From: Verrucomicrobiales bacterium
Lineage (GTDB): Bacteria; Verrucomicrobiota; Verrucomicrobiia; Limisphaerales; JAYPXF01
Assembly (NCBI GenBank): GCA_002715965.1
Contig: PBAL01000074.1
Location: forward strand, 62,001 to 126,000
Reading direction: 5' to 3'
Length of the DNA stretch: 64,000 nt
Made by a program: the position numbers and the translations under genes. The notes beneath the pieces are model-generated. The model ran no database searches. It saw nothing but the letters and a program-made list of their open reading frames with translations, and was not told the DNA's origin. Numbering within the stretch: the stretch's first letter is position 1; each line of letters begins with the position of its first letter. Positions 27,316-36,957 of the stretch are shown piece after piece.

Positions 27316-29100
27316 ATGAGCAAGCACGGCCAGGCCAAGCCGTCCCAGACCAAGCCGTCCAACACGGCGGTCACTCAATGGGTGGAGGAAGTTGCCCAAC
27401 TCACCAATCCCGACAACATCTTCTGGTTCGATGGTTCAGAGGAAGAAAAGAAACATCTGACCGACCAGGCGGTTGGGGCAGGCGTGATTCAGCCTCTCGA
27501 CCAGGAGAAATGGCCCGGCTGTTACTACCATCGATCCAACCCGAACGACGTGGCGCGCGTCGAGAATCTAACCTTCATCTGCACGCCGCAGGAAGAGGAG
27601 GTCGGGCCGACGAACAACTGGGCCCAACCCGATGAAATGCGGGCCAAGCTCAAGGGCATGCTCGAAGGCTGCATGAAGGGACGAACGATGTATGTCGTTC
27701 CTTATCTGATGGGCCCTCCCGGTTCGGAGATGTCGCGCGTCGGCGTGGAGATCACCGACTCGATCTACGTCGTGCTCAGCATGCGCATCATGGCGCGCGC
27801 CGGGAAACCTGCTTTGGATCACCTCGGCGACGGAACGGATTTCAATCGAGGTGTTCATTCGATGCTCGATGTCAATCCGGAGCGTCGCTACATCGCGCAC
27901 TTCCCGTACGACAACGAGATCATCTCCGTCGGTTCGAACTACGGAGGCAACGTCCTGCTCGGCAAGAAATGCCTGGCCCTGCGGCTCGCTTCGTGGTGGG
28001 GGCGCCAGGAAGGTTGGATGGCCGAGCACATGCTCATCCTTGGCGTGGAATCTCCCGAGGGCCGGAAGACTTATGTGGCGGCTGCCTTCCCGAGTGCCTG
28101 TGGTAAGACGAACTTCGCCATGCTCATTCCGCCCGAGCGTTTTCAGGGTTGGAAGATCTGGACCGTCGGCGACGACATCGCCTGGATGAAACCCGGCAAG
28201 GATGGCCGGCTTTTCGCGATCAATCCCGAGGCAGGTTACTTTGGCGTCGTTCCGGGGACGAACAACCATTCGAATCCGAACGCCATGCAGTCGCTTTCGG
28301 AGGACACGATCTTCACCAATGTCGCGATCACCGAGGACGGAGACGTATGGTGGGAAGGCAAAGACAACCCACCACCCGAAAACCTCATCGATTGGCAGGG
28401 CAATCCGTGGAAGCTCGGTTCCGACAAGAAAGCGGCCCATCCCAACAGCCGCTTCACCGCACCCGCGTGCAACAACCCGATGCTGGCTCCGGAAGTGGAC
28501 GATCCGGAAGGCGTTCCAATCGACGCGATCATCTTTGGCGGACGGCGTTCGCACACGATCCCTCTGGTGTTCCAATCCTTCAACTGGGCGCACGGTGTCT
28601 ATGTCGGTGCAACCGTCGGTTCTGAAACCACGGCGGCTGCCACCGGAGCGGTCGGACAGATTCGCCGTGACCCGATGGCCATGTTGCCCTTCTGCGGCTA
28701 CAACATGGGCGATTACTTCGTGCACTGGATTCGCATGCGCAAGCTCATCAAGTATCCGCCACGAATCTTCCACGTGAACTGGTTCCGCAAGGATGAAGAG
28801 GGCAACTTCCTTTGGCCTGGGTTCGGCGAGAACATGCGCGTACTCCGCTGGATCGTCGACCGATGCAGCGGCCGCGGCCACGCGAATGAGACTTCACTCG
28901 GCTGGGTGCCCGGTCCGGGCGATTTCGATCTCGTCGGCCTGCCGGGCTTTACCGAAGAGAAACTCGCAGCCGCCCAGCAATTCAGCGACGAGGAGTGGCG
29001 ACGCGAAGTGCTTCAGCATGACGAATTGTTCTTCAAGCTCTACGGTCATTTACCCAAGGAAATCATCTTCCAACGGGAACTCCTGGTCGCCCGCCTGTAG
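27316..29100 (+). CDS. pckG: Phosphoenolpyruvate carboxykinase (GTP)
   Basis: A 594-residue GTP-dependent PEP carboxykinase. The P-loop-like kinase motif is FPSACGKTNFAML, with the metal/substrate segments MGPPGSEMSRVGVEITDS, HFPYDNEIISVGSNYGGN and GDDIAWMKPGKDGRLFAINPE. The C-terminal nucleotide site has FNWAHGVYVGATVGSETTAA and FLWPGFGENMRVLRWI. It converts oxaloacetate to PEP in gluconeogenesis, or the reverse. The family is usually about 590-620 residues. The start at 27316 is supported by alignment; the frame opens at 27295. It overlaps nothing and is followed four bases later by a Rieske gene. Confidence 0.97.
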   Translation: MSKHGQAKPSQTKPSNTAVTQWVEEVAQLTNPDNIFWFDGSEEEKKHLTDQAVGAGVIQPLDQEKWPGCYYHRSNPNDVARVENLTFICTPQEEEVGPTNNWAQPDEMRAKLKGMLEGCMKGRTMYVVPYLMGPPGSEMSRVGVEITDSIYVVLSMRIMARAGKPALDHLGDGTDFNRGVHSMLDVNPERRYIAHFPYDNEIISVGSNYGGNVLLGKKCLALRLASWWGRQEGWMAEHMLILGVESPEGRKTYVAAAFPSACGKTNFAMLIPPERFQGWKIWTVGDDIAWMKPGKDGRLFAINPEAGYFGVVPGTNNHSNPNAMQSLSEDTIFTNVAITEDGDVWWEGKDNPPPENLIDWQGNPWKLGSDKKAAHPNSRFTAPACNNPMLAPEVDDPEGVPIDAIIFGGRRSHTIPLVFQSFNWAHGVYVGATVGSETTAAATGAVGQIRRDPMAMLPFCGYNMGDYFVHWIRMRKLIKYPPRIFHVNWFRKDEEGNFLWPGFGENMRVLRWIVDRCSGRGHANETSLGWVPGPGDFDLVGLPGFTEEKLAAAQQFSDEEWRREVLQHDELFFKLYGHLPKEIIFQRELLVARL

Positions 29101-29104
29101 CCGA

Positions 29105-29452
29105 ATGCAACGATCCCTGCCAGTCTGTCCGGAAGCGGATCTTCCGCCCGGCAAGACGGTGAAGTTTGTCTACAAGGTGGACGGAATCGCCTACGAGGGA
29201 TTTGCCGCGAACTTCAAGGGGAACCTGGTCGCCTACGAGAACACCTGCCAACACATCCCCATCCCGCTCGACTACGACGACAACCGGTTCTTCACGCCGG
29301 ACGGCAATAACTTCATCTGCGCGACGCATGGGGCGATCTACCATCCGGGCAACGGCCATTGCCTCGCCGGACCTTGCGCAGGCGCCAGGCTCAAGAAGAT
29401 GCACGCCACGGTGGTGGCTGGGGAAGTGCGGGTGTGCCTGCCGGAGGAATAG
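29105..29452 (+). CDS. Rieske [2Fe-2S] domain protein
   Basis: A 115-residue single-domain Rieske protein. The cluster ligands are C-x-H in NTCQHIPIPLDYD and C-x-x-H in FICATHGAIYHPGNGHCLAG, the classical two-Cys/two-His pattern. It is soluble, with no signal peptide. It may serve as an electron carrier for an oxygenase, but no oxygenase is nearby. It starts four bases after the pckG stop, so both may share one transcript, though a functional link to PEP carboxykinase is unclear. It converges with the epimerase gene, with 14 bases between. Confidence 0.88.
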   Translation: MQRSLPVCPEADLPPGKTVKFVYKVDGIAYEGFAANFKGNLVAYENTCQHIPIPLDYDDNRFFTPDGNNFICATHGAIYHPGNGHCLAGPCAGARLKKMHATVVAGEVRVCLPEE

Positions 29453-29466
29453 GTCTACAGGCCCTG

Positions 29467-30498
29467 TTAAAACTTGCCATCGCGCGACTCGAAATGAGTC
29501 GGCTTGCCGAGCGAAGCACCGTCGGCCATCACCCAATCGGCGATCCAGTCCAGCATCTGATCCAGCGAGGTGGATGGCTTTCCGAAGAGCTCATGTGCGC
29601 GTGAGCTGTCGCTGAGCAAGGCACTATCCGGTTCCGAGCCGCGGAACTCACAACTCTTCCCCATGCGCTTGCCGAATGCTTCTGCCAGATTGCGAATGCT
29701 CAACACTTCTTCACCGGTGATATTAAGTACGGCTGGAGGAGACGTGGTTTGGCTGAGCATCCGAAGTATCGAGGCATTCGCATCCGCCTGCCAGATGCAG
29801 TTGAGAAATCCCATGCCTATGTCTACCGGCTCTCCCCGCCACACCTTCTGCGCGATGTCCGCGAGCACGCCGTAACGCAGCTCCGTCGCGTAGTTCAGTC
29901 TGACGATCACGACCGGGATATTGAGAGTGGCACTGAAGTGCTCGAACATCCGTTCGCGCCCCAGGCAACTCATCGCATATTCACCAACTGGCGCCGGTGC
30001 GTCCGGTTCCTTCGAAGGACGATCAATGCTGGTGAGCCCGTAAACGTTGCCGGTTGAAAACGCGACAATTCGCGATTCCCGATAAACCCGGCATGCCACC
30101 GAGGGCAACCACGCATTCATCGCCCAGGTCAGCGATTCATTGCCGGTTGAGCCGAACTTCATCGCCGGCATATAAATGACGTTGGGAGCAGGCGGGAGTT
30201 TCTCAGCGGCAGCCTCATCCAGCAAATCGCACGCGAGCGTCTCGATTCCAAGCCCCTCCAGGCGACTTCTTTGATCTCCCGAACCAAAGCGGGACACTCC
30301 AATGATTCTCCGTTTTGCCCCCGCCTCCTCGTCGGCACGCAAGGCCATGCGAGCCATGGTCGGCCCCATCTTTCCGCCCACGCCCAGGAAGACGATGTCG
30401 CCTTCCAGCTCGCGCATAAACGCAACGAGTTCTGGGGTGGGACGACTGAGGTTTTCCTCCAGGTCTGCTTCGGTCGCGATGGTCTCGGGTGAGCCCAT
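29467..30498 (-). CDS. NAD-dependent epimerase/dehydratase-like protein
   Basis: A 343-residue extended-SDR-like protein. The N-terminal dinucleotide motif is degenerate but present as VFLGVGGKMGPTMARMAL, and the strand-4 segment is IVAFSTGNVYGLTSID. The catalytic Y-x-x-x-K is not intact: the aligned sequence is VGEYAMSCLGRERMF, with Tyr present but Lys replaced. This raises doubt about classical epimerase activity. It is probably in an operon with the DUF1028-DUF1499 gene, whose stop lies six bases before its start. Confidence 0.7.
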   Translation of the reverse strand: MGSPETIATEADLEENLSRPTPELVAFMRELEGDIVFLGVGGKMGPTMARMALRADEEAGAKRRIIGVSRFGSGDQRSRLEGLGIETLACDLLDEAAAEKLPPAPNVIYMPAMKFGSTGNESLTWAMNAWLPSVACRVYRESRIVAFSTGNVYGLTSIDRPSKEPDAPAPVGEYAMSCLGRERMFEHFSATLNIPVVIVRLNYATELRYGVLADIAQKVWRGEPVDIGMGFLNCIWQADANASILRMLSQTTSPPAVLNITGEEVLSIRNLAEAFGKRMGKSCEFRGSEPDSALLSDSSRAHELFGKPSTSLDQMLDWIADWVMADGASLGKPTHFESRDGKF

Positions 30499-30504
30499 TG
30501 CGCG

Positions 30505-31806
30505 TCAGGACAGAGCGGGGTTTGGTTCCGCTCCGGGCCGGGCGTCACCCCGCGATTCCTCGTGCAGTTCACGGATGCGATCAACGCGACGACGGTTCAC
30601 ACCGAGATCCCAGAAGCCGCAGCGCGCAGCAGAACGCACGTGAATGGCCTTGTCGATTTCGTCGAAATAGAATTCCAGATCGTCAACGAACCGGAAGAAC
30701 ACGGTCCGGCATTCAAAGCGAATATAGTCGTAATCATCCTTGATCAGCTTCACGCGCGGCAGGCCCATCACCAGATCCCGCAGGGCATCGCGCGATTCCT
30801 TGAGGGACTGGTCCATCTTGATGGGCGGGACGCGATGCTCGCTCAGTGAGGCATGACTGCTGACCGCATTCAGCCGTTGCGAAACATCAGTCAGGCGCCC
30901 GTGCGTCACGCCCAGCTCTGGAGCAGGCGGTGCGCTGGTGGAAACGGCAAACACGACAGCCAGTCCGGCGAGGAGCAGGAGAAAGACAGGCCATCCCCAG
31001 CGCTCCTGGGAAGCGGCCGCATTCGGTGTTTCAGCCGGTGAGAAGGCCGGCACTTCGCGGTTGGCATAAAATTGTTTGTGAATGTCGAGGAGTCGGCCCA
31101 GCTCATGGACAGGATTGGCATGGTCCTCTACTCGCAGATCGATGTATCGATCGTTGGCATTCGCATAGCCGCCATTCTTGCGTGTGACCATAATTGCGGC
31201 CGACTGGCGCCCGCGCCGATCTCCACCGGCTTCTTCGGCGGCCTTCAATGCCTCCAGCATCCAGTCTGCGAGTTCCGTGTTGGGGATTTCTCGAGCGGTT
31301 TCAAACCGGGCAGCCATCCGACGGATTACGGTTTCACCCGCAAGGATGTTGCCCTGGACGGAGTAACCGAATCCGATGTGGTCGCCCGCCCAGCCCGTGC
31401 ACTTGGACCCAGTGTAGGCTGCAGCCTCACCGCCAAACTTCACGATGGCCAACTGGCGATGATCGCGGCTCGCATCCTGCCGAGTGAGTTCACTCACCGC
31501 GCCTTCTGCGGAAAAGTCCTTCAACAGTTCCAAGCCCTTGGGACCGTATTCCGGATTGGCGTAGGCCTGCGTGGCAATTGCCCCAACGCCCGCCTTCACG
31601 TAGGGAACCACGCTGCCTACTCCGAAGAACTTGCTTTGAACGGCAACACCAAGGTCACCGGTCTTCGGATCAAACGCCACAATCGAGTAGGTTGCGACGT
31701 TCGGCGCTGTCGGTTTGTCCCCCTTCGAAATCACGGCACCGGCAAACAACGCGCAGGCGATTGCGGATGACATCAGGCGACGAGCTATTGATTGGCTTGC
31801 TGGCAT
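30505..31806 (-). CDS. DUF1028-transmembrane-DUF1499 fusion protein
   Basis: A 433-residue protein with a signal peptide, then a DUF1028 domain at about residues 38-230 (YSIVAFDPKTGDLGVAVQSK, KAGVGAIATQAYANPEYG, GFGYSVQGNILAGETVI). Next is a membrane segment at about 271-289 (VFLLLLAGLAVVFAVS). After that comes a DUF1499 domain at about 295-425 (PELGVTHGRLTD, DYDYIRFECRTVFFRFVDD, AIHVRSAARCGFWDLGVN). Both domains are usually separate genes. The role of either is poorly known; DUF1028 resembles Ntn hydrolases. The start is the ATG at 31806; an upstream GTG is at 31821. Confidence 0.8.
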   Translation of the reverse strand: MPASQSIARRLMSSAIACALFAGAVISKGDKPTAPNVATYSIVAFDPKTGDLGVAVQSKFFGVGSVVPYVKAGVGAIATQAYANPEYGPKGLELLKDFSAEGAVSELTRQDASRDHRQLAIVKFGGEAAAYTGSKCTGWAGDHIGFGYSVQGNILAGETVIRRMAARFETAREIPNTELADWMLEALKAAEEAGGDRRGRQSAAIMVTRKNGGYANANDRYIDLRVEDHANPVHELGRLLDIHKQFYANREVPAFSPAETPNAAASQERWGWPVFLLLLAGLAVVFAVSTSAPPAPELGVTHGRLTDVSQRLNAVSSHASLSEHRVPPIKMDQSLKESRDALRDLVMGLPRVKLIKDDYDYIRFECRTVFFRFVDDLEFYFDEIDKAIHVRSAARCGFWDLGVNRRRVDRIRELHEESRGDARPGAEPNPALS

Positions 31807-31894
31807 CGGCGTGGGGTCCACAGCTTAGAGACACGGGATTCTGCCCACGAAGGGCCATTATTCAAGCAATACGTGGATTCGAATTAAGCAAAAA

Positions 31895-31918
31895 AAAACG
31901 CGGCCGAAGCCGCGTTTT
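31895..31918. terminator. Bidirectional rho-independent terminator
   Basis: AAAACGCGGC (31895-31904) and GCCGCGTTTT (31909-31918) form a 10-bp stem with a CGAA tetraloop. A-runs and T-runs flank it on both sides. It lies 23 bases past the stop of the leftward isomerase gene. Confidence 0.9.
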
Positions 31919-31941
31919 TCAATTCGTTGTTTGGGAGCCGA

Positions 31942-33003
31942 TCAGAAGTCGACCAGTTCAACATCAAACACCAGAGTGGCATTCGGAGGGATCACACCAC
32001 CTGCGCCACGGGCGCCGTAGGCCAGATCCGGTGGAATGATGAGAACGCGTCGTTCACCCTTGGTCATGTCGCCAAGCGCTTCGTCCCAGCCCTTGATCAC
32101 GCGGCCCGCTCCAACGGGGAATGAGAACGGCTGACCACGTCGACGTGAGCTGTCGAACACCCGTCCATTCATCAGGCGTCCCTCGTAGTGCGCCTTGATG
32201 TTGGTGCCGGCGGCTGGTTTGTCTCCGGCGCCTTTCTTCACGACGATGTATTTCAAACCGCTCTTGCTGGTGACGACCTTTCCTCCGTGTTCCAATTCCA
32301 GTTCCTTCACCTTGTTGGCAATTGCGTCGAGAGCGGCAGCGTCTTTCTTGGCGCCGGCGTCCTTGCGTAGTTTCTGAAAGTGCGCTTCGTCGCCTTTGAA
32401 TCCCTTGGCCTTGGAGCCAACGCGGACGATCTTGACCGTTTTCATCAACACCGCGTCGTTCGGGCGGTTGTTGGCGCCTTTTGGCACTCCGGCAATGGCT
32501 TTCACCACGTCCAGTCCGGCAACAACTTTTCCGAAGACCGAATGGCGTCCGTCCAGCCATGGCGTGGCCTTGTCGGTGATGAAGAACTGACTTCCATTCG
32601 AACCGGGCCCGGAATTGGCCATCGAGAGGATTCCGGGGCCGGTGTGCTTGAGATCCGGATGAAATTCGTCTTCGAAACGATAACCGGGACTGCCCGTTCC
32701 CGTTCCAAGCGGGCAGCCGCCCTGGATCATGAAATCGGGGATCACGCGATGAAAGGTCAGCCCGTTGTAGTAGGGCTCGCCGTCCTTCTTCTGGTTGTTC
32801 TTTCGTGTGCCTTCGGCGAGGCCGACGAAGTTCGCGACGGTCATGGGCACCTTTTCAAATTCCAGCTGAATGGTGATCTTGCCCTTGGAAGTGTCCATCT
32901 CAGCATAGAGCCCATCGGCCATGGTTGCAGCATCCGCTCGTCCTGCCAACGCGAGCGCGAGGGCACCGGTAAGTAAGAATCCGTGTTTCATGAATCGATT
33001 CAT
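31942..33003 (-). CDS. Periplasmic cyclophilin-FKBP fused peptidyl-prolyl isomerase
   Basis: A 353-residue protein with a signal peptide (MKHGFLLTGALALALAG), a cyclophilin domain at about residues 35-205 (LTFHRVIPDFMIQGGCPLG, LSMANSGPGSNGSQFFIT, RHSVFGKVVAGLDVV) and a C-terminal FKBP domain of about 110 residues (GRLMNGRVFDSSRRRGQPFSF, RVIKGWDEALGDMTKGERR, PPNATLVFDVELVDF). Both domains catalyse proline cis-trans isomerisation, so one exported polypeptide carries two folding activities. Catalytic residues of both look intact. The start was placed at 33003, and the ATG four codons later is equally good. It is followed by a strong terminator. Confidence 0.93.
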   Translation of the reverse strand: MNRFMKHGFLLTGALALALAGRADAATMADGLYAEMDTSKGKITIQLEFEKVPMTVANFVGLAEGTRKNNQKKDGEPYYNGLTFHRVIPDFMIQGGCPLGTGTGSPGYRFEDEFHPDLKHTGPGILSMANSGPGSNGSQFFITDKATPWLDGRHSVFGKVVAGLDVVKAIAGVPKGANNRPNDAVLMKTVKIVRVGSKAKGFKGDEAHFQKLRKDAGAKKDAAALDAIANKVKELELEHGGKVVTSKSGLKYIVVKKGAGDKPAAGTNIKAHYEGRLMNGRVFDSSRRRGQPFSFPVGAGRVIKGWDEALGDMTKGERRVLIIPPDLAYGARGAGGVIPPNATLVFDVELVDF

Positions 33004-33114
33004 GCGCGGAGCATGGTTAAAGGCCCGTTTGGTTGCCACAAAAATATTGGTCATGTTGGATCGACGAACGGTGGCGCCGGAATCGTCACTATTTTGCGAG
33101 CCAATTGGCTGCAA

Positions 33115-34503
33115 TCAGGCGATTACGTCGTGGATGACCTTCCCGTAGGAGATCGGCAACGGGCGGTTGGCCACGTCGTGCACTTCCGTCGCGGGATCGA
33201 TTCCCAGGAGGTGATACATGGTCGCGGAAACATCGTCCGGCTTGACGGCGTTTTCCTCCGGATACGCGCCTTCCTTGTCGCTCGCGCCGTAGACATGCCC
33301 GCGTTTCACGCCTCCGCCGGCAAGCAAAACGGTGTAGCAACGCGGCCAGTGATCGCGACTCTTGCTCTTGTTCACCCTGGGCGTGCGGCCGAATTCGCCG
33401 AACCAGACCACCAGTGTCTCGTCCAGCAACCCGCGCTGTTCGAGGTCGTTCAAGAGCGTTGGAAGCGTCTGGTTGGTTATCGGCAGGTGACGCTTTTCCA
33501 TGATGGGAAACATGCGCGTGTTGTCGAAGCCATGGGTGTCCCACCCACCGCTGTCTGTGCGCCGGCCGCCGATGCTGTTGGAAAAATATACGGACACAAA
33601 TTTCACCCCCGTCTCCACGAGGCGACGAGCGAGCAGGCAGCTCTGGCCGTAAGGCGTCATTCCGTAGGCATCACGCATGACCTGCTTTTCCCGTGAGAGG
33701 TCGAAGGCTTTGCGAAGCTCCGTGGAGTTCAACATTCCGAGCGCCGTGTCGTAGAACGAATCGAAGCCGCGAACTTCGGCGGACCGGTCCAGCAGGCGCG
33801 CCTGGGAATCCACGAGCTTCTGCAATTCCCGGCGGGATTGAAGGCGTTCGCTGCTCAGATTGCTTGGCAGGCTGAGTTCGGGCAGATGAAAGTCTTTCTC
33901 ATGCGGCTCCTCGAAGATGCGCATGGGGTCGTGTTTTTTGCCGAGGAAGCTCGCGTGTTGTCCGGGTGTCGTCGATCCATCCGCAACGCGATACGGATAG
34001 GAAACGGCAGTGGGGATGTTGCCGTTCAAGGGCGCGACCTTGTCCACCACGGCCGGGTAGCCGGGAAACAGGTCCATGGAATCGGTCAGGCGTTGATCGT
34101 CACTCGGCGGTGCATGGCCCGTAAGCGCGTAGTAGCCCGCCGAATTGTGGTTGTTCATCGTGTGATGGACCGAACGGATCAGCGTGACCTTGTCCATCAC
34201 CTTCGCCACGTGTGGCAGATGTTCGGAAACTTGGATGCCGGGGACGTTGCTGGAAATCGGCTTGTGAAATCCACGGATGCCGGATGGGGCATCGGGTTTC
34301 ATGTCGAAGGTCTCCAGATGGCTGGGGCCACCCCACTGGAAAAGAAAGATCACGGACTTCGCCCGCGCCTTGACCTTCCGCAAGGGAGCCGCCCGCAAGA
34401 TGCGCGGCAGGGTTAATCCAAACAGGCCTGCACCGCCCACCTGCAACAACCGGCGTCGATTGAGCGGCGAAAGATTCTGGCAGGCCTGAACATGCGATTT
34501 CAC
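33115..34503 (-). CDS. DUF1501 domain protein, orphan
   Basis: A 462-residue sulfatase-like DUF1501 protein. It has a Tat-like leader (NRRRLLQVGGAGLFGLTLPR), SVIFLFQWGGPSHLETFDMK, TLIRSVHHTMNNHNSAGYYA, GVKFVSVYFSNS, and VVWFGEFGRTPRVNK. No PSCyt partner lies next to it, in contrast to the two other DUF1501 genes here. The frame is open to 34731, but that part overlaps a dispersed repeat and is not protein-like, so I took the GTG at 34503 before the Tat signal. The start remains uncertain. Confidence 0.88.
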   Translation of the reverse strand: MKSHVQACQNLSPLNRRRLLQVGGAGLFGLTLPRILRAAPLRKVKARAKSVIFLFQWGGPSHLETFDMKPDAPSGIRGFHKPISSNVPGIQVSEHLPHVAKVMDKVTLIRSVHHTMNNHNSAGYYALTGHAPPSDDQRLTDSMDLFPGYPAVVDKVAPLNGNIPTAVSYPYRVADGSTTPGQHASFLGKKHDPMRIFEEPHEKDFHLPELSLPSNLSSERLQSRRELQKLVDSQARLLDRSAEVRGFDSFYDTALGMLNSTELRKAFDLSREKQVMRDAYGMTPYGQSCLLARRLVETGVKFVSVYFSNSIGGRRTDSGGWDTHGFDNTRMFPIMEKRHLPITNQTLPTLLNDLEQRGLLDETLVVWFGEFGRTPRVNKSKSRDHWPRCYTVLLAGGGVKRGHVYGASDKEGAYPEENAVKPDDVSATMYHLLGIDPATEVHDVANRPLPISYGKVIHDVIA

Positions 34504-34570
34504 GGTCAGGAAGTTTACTTGGGAACTTGAAGCTGTGGCAATCTCCGACGTGGCTTGAACGCTGTGCACA

Positions 34571-34635
34571 GGTCTCCGGATTTCGTCCACGTGGATGACC
34601 GAAGGTTTCCCTCGAACCACCGGAGACCTTCGGTC
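34571..34635. repeat. Dispersed palindromic repeat, copy 2
   Basis: GGTCTCCGG (34571-34579) pairs with CCGGAGACC (34620-34628), and GACCGAAGGTTTCC (34597-34610) pairs with GGAGACCTTCGGTC (34622-34635) with one mismatch, so the arms can form alternative stems. The order of elements is the same as in copy 1 at 6676-6764, although the spacers differ. It lies between the divergent orphan DUF1501 and eno genes. Confidence 0.65.
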
Positions 34636-34860
34636 GTGGGAGTGGGGCGGTCGAGAGACGCGCTCCACGGCAATTCTTTTCGAGTGCCGGCCACGCATAT
34701 GGTTCGACCCACTTGGGCGCGTTTTCTCCACCCCCTTCGGGCGAGCAAATAACGTAATTCTCTGTGTATTACTGTTCGGCTGAGCCGCCGAATTAGGGTT
34801 GGCTCGCTGTGCTGGTGATGATCTAACGATCTAGAACTCCTGTCCCCAGCCCCGAACAAG

Positions 34861-36250
<1,390 letters not shown>

Positions 36251-36270
36251 TCAATTCGCCAACGAAATCG

Positions 36271-36299
36271 AAAGCGCGGTCAAACGGCCGCGCTTTTTT
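36271..36299 (+). terminator. Rho-independent terminator of eno
   Basis: AAAGCGCGG (36271-36279) pairs partly with CCGCGCTTT (36288-36296) across an 8-base loop, followed by T residues, 20 bases after the eno stop. Just downstream a small CAGGC/GCCTG hairpin (about 36306-36320) is also present. Confidence 0.85.
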
Positions 36300-36345
36300 C
36301 GTAGCTCAGGCTGCCGCCTGAACTCAGCTGCAACACAACGCGACG

Positions 36346-36885
36346 TCAAAGCTCCCGCATCCAAATCGTCTGAAACGTGAATTTCGCCGACCAATCCGGG
36401 ATGTAGGAATGTCCATGCGTGCGAATCATCAGTTTCCAAGGCGCGGTGCTCCGGTCGAGCCGGCCGTAAAGAAATCCCCCGCGATTTGTTACTGCGATAC
36501 GATTGGTCTGCCCCACCCCGACCTGGTAGAGACTCATGGTCTTCTGCTGCAGATCATTTACCGGCTTGTAATCCGTCGCGCGATTCCACAATGCAATGAC
36601 CGGTCCACCCTTGTTATCCCACACTTCCACGGTGACGAACCCGTTCGTGTAACTCAGCAGCACACCTGAGTGCGCGAATTGATGCTGACCCGGATAGAAC
36701 ACTTTGAAACCATCACGCGGGACTTCTGCCGCTGATCCGGGATCCGTGCCTTCCGACGCTTGCGCAATGGTCGCCGGGCTCGCATTGGTCTCAATCGGCT
36801 TCACCAGTGGTTCGGGATCCTCACCACAGCCGCAGATCATCAGACCCGCCATCACCGCTGGAATTTGTTTCAGCAATTTTCGCAT
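36346..36885 (-). CDS. Lipoprotein-like secreted protein of unknown function
   Basis: A 179-residue protein with a signal peptide and a possible lipobox ([10 protein letters not shown]). The mature part starts with a low-complexity linker rich in Ala, Pro and Thr, then a compact beta-rich region ([37 protein letters not shown]). I do not recognise the family. It is transcribed away from guaB, sharing a 72-base promoter region, and converges with eno. Confidence 0.6.
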   Translation of the reverse strand: MRKLLKQIPAVMAGLMICGCGEDPEPLVKPIETNASPATIAQASEGTDPGSAAEVPRDGFKVFYPGQHQFAHSGVLLSYTNGFVTVEVWDNKGGPVIALWNRATDYKPVNDLQQKTMSLYQVGVGQTNRIAVTNRGGFLYGRLDRSTAPWKLMIRTHGHSYIPDWSAKFTFQTIWMREL

Positions 36886-36957
36886 CTATTCGTGCCGAAA
36901 ATGGTGCCATTCTCAATTCCACTTGTCACCCCCGCGCCCGCTTTGGCAAGCTCTGTC

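Noticed and set aside
27568..28881. Long minus-strand frame (437 codons) opposite pckG
   Set aside because: It is the antisense shadow of an intact PEP carboxykinase with strong codon constraint.
29467..30498. First reading as a standard sugar-nucleotide epimerase
   Set aside because: The catalytic lysine seems absent and the cofactor motif is degenerate, so I kept only a family-level call.
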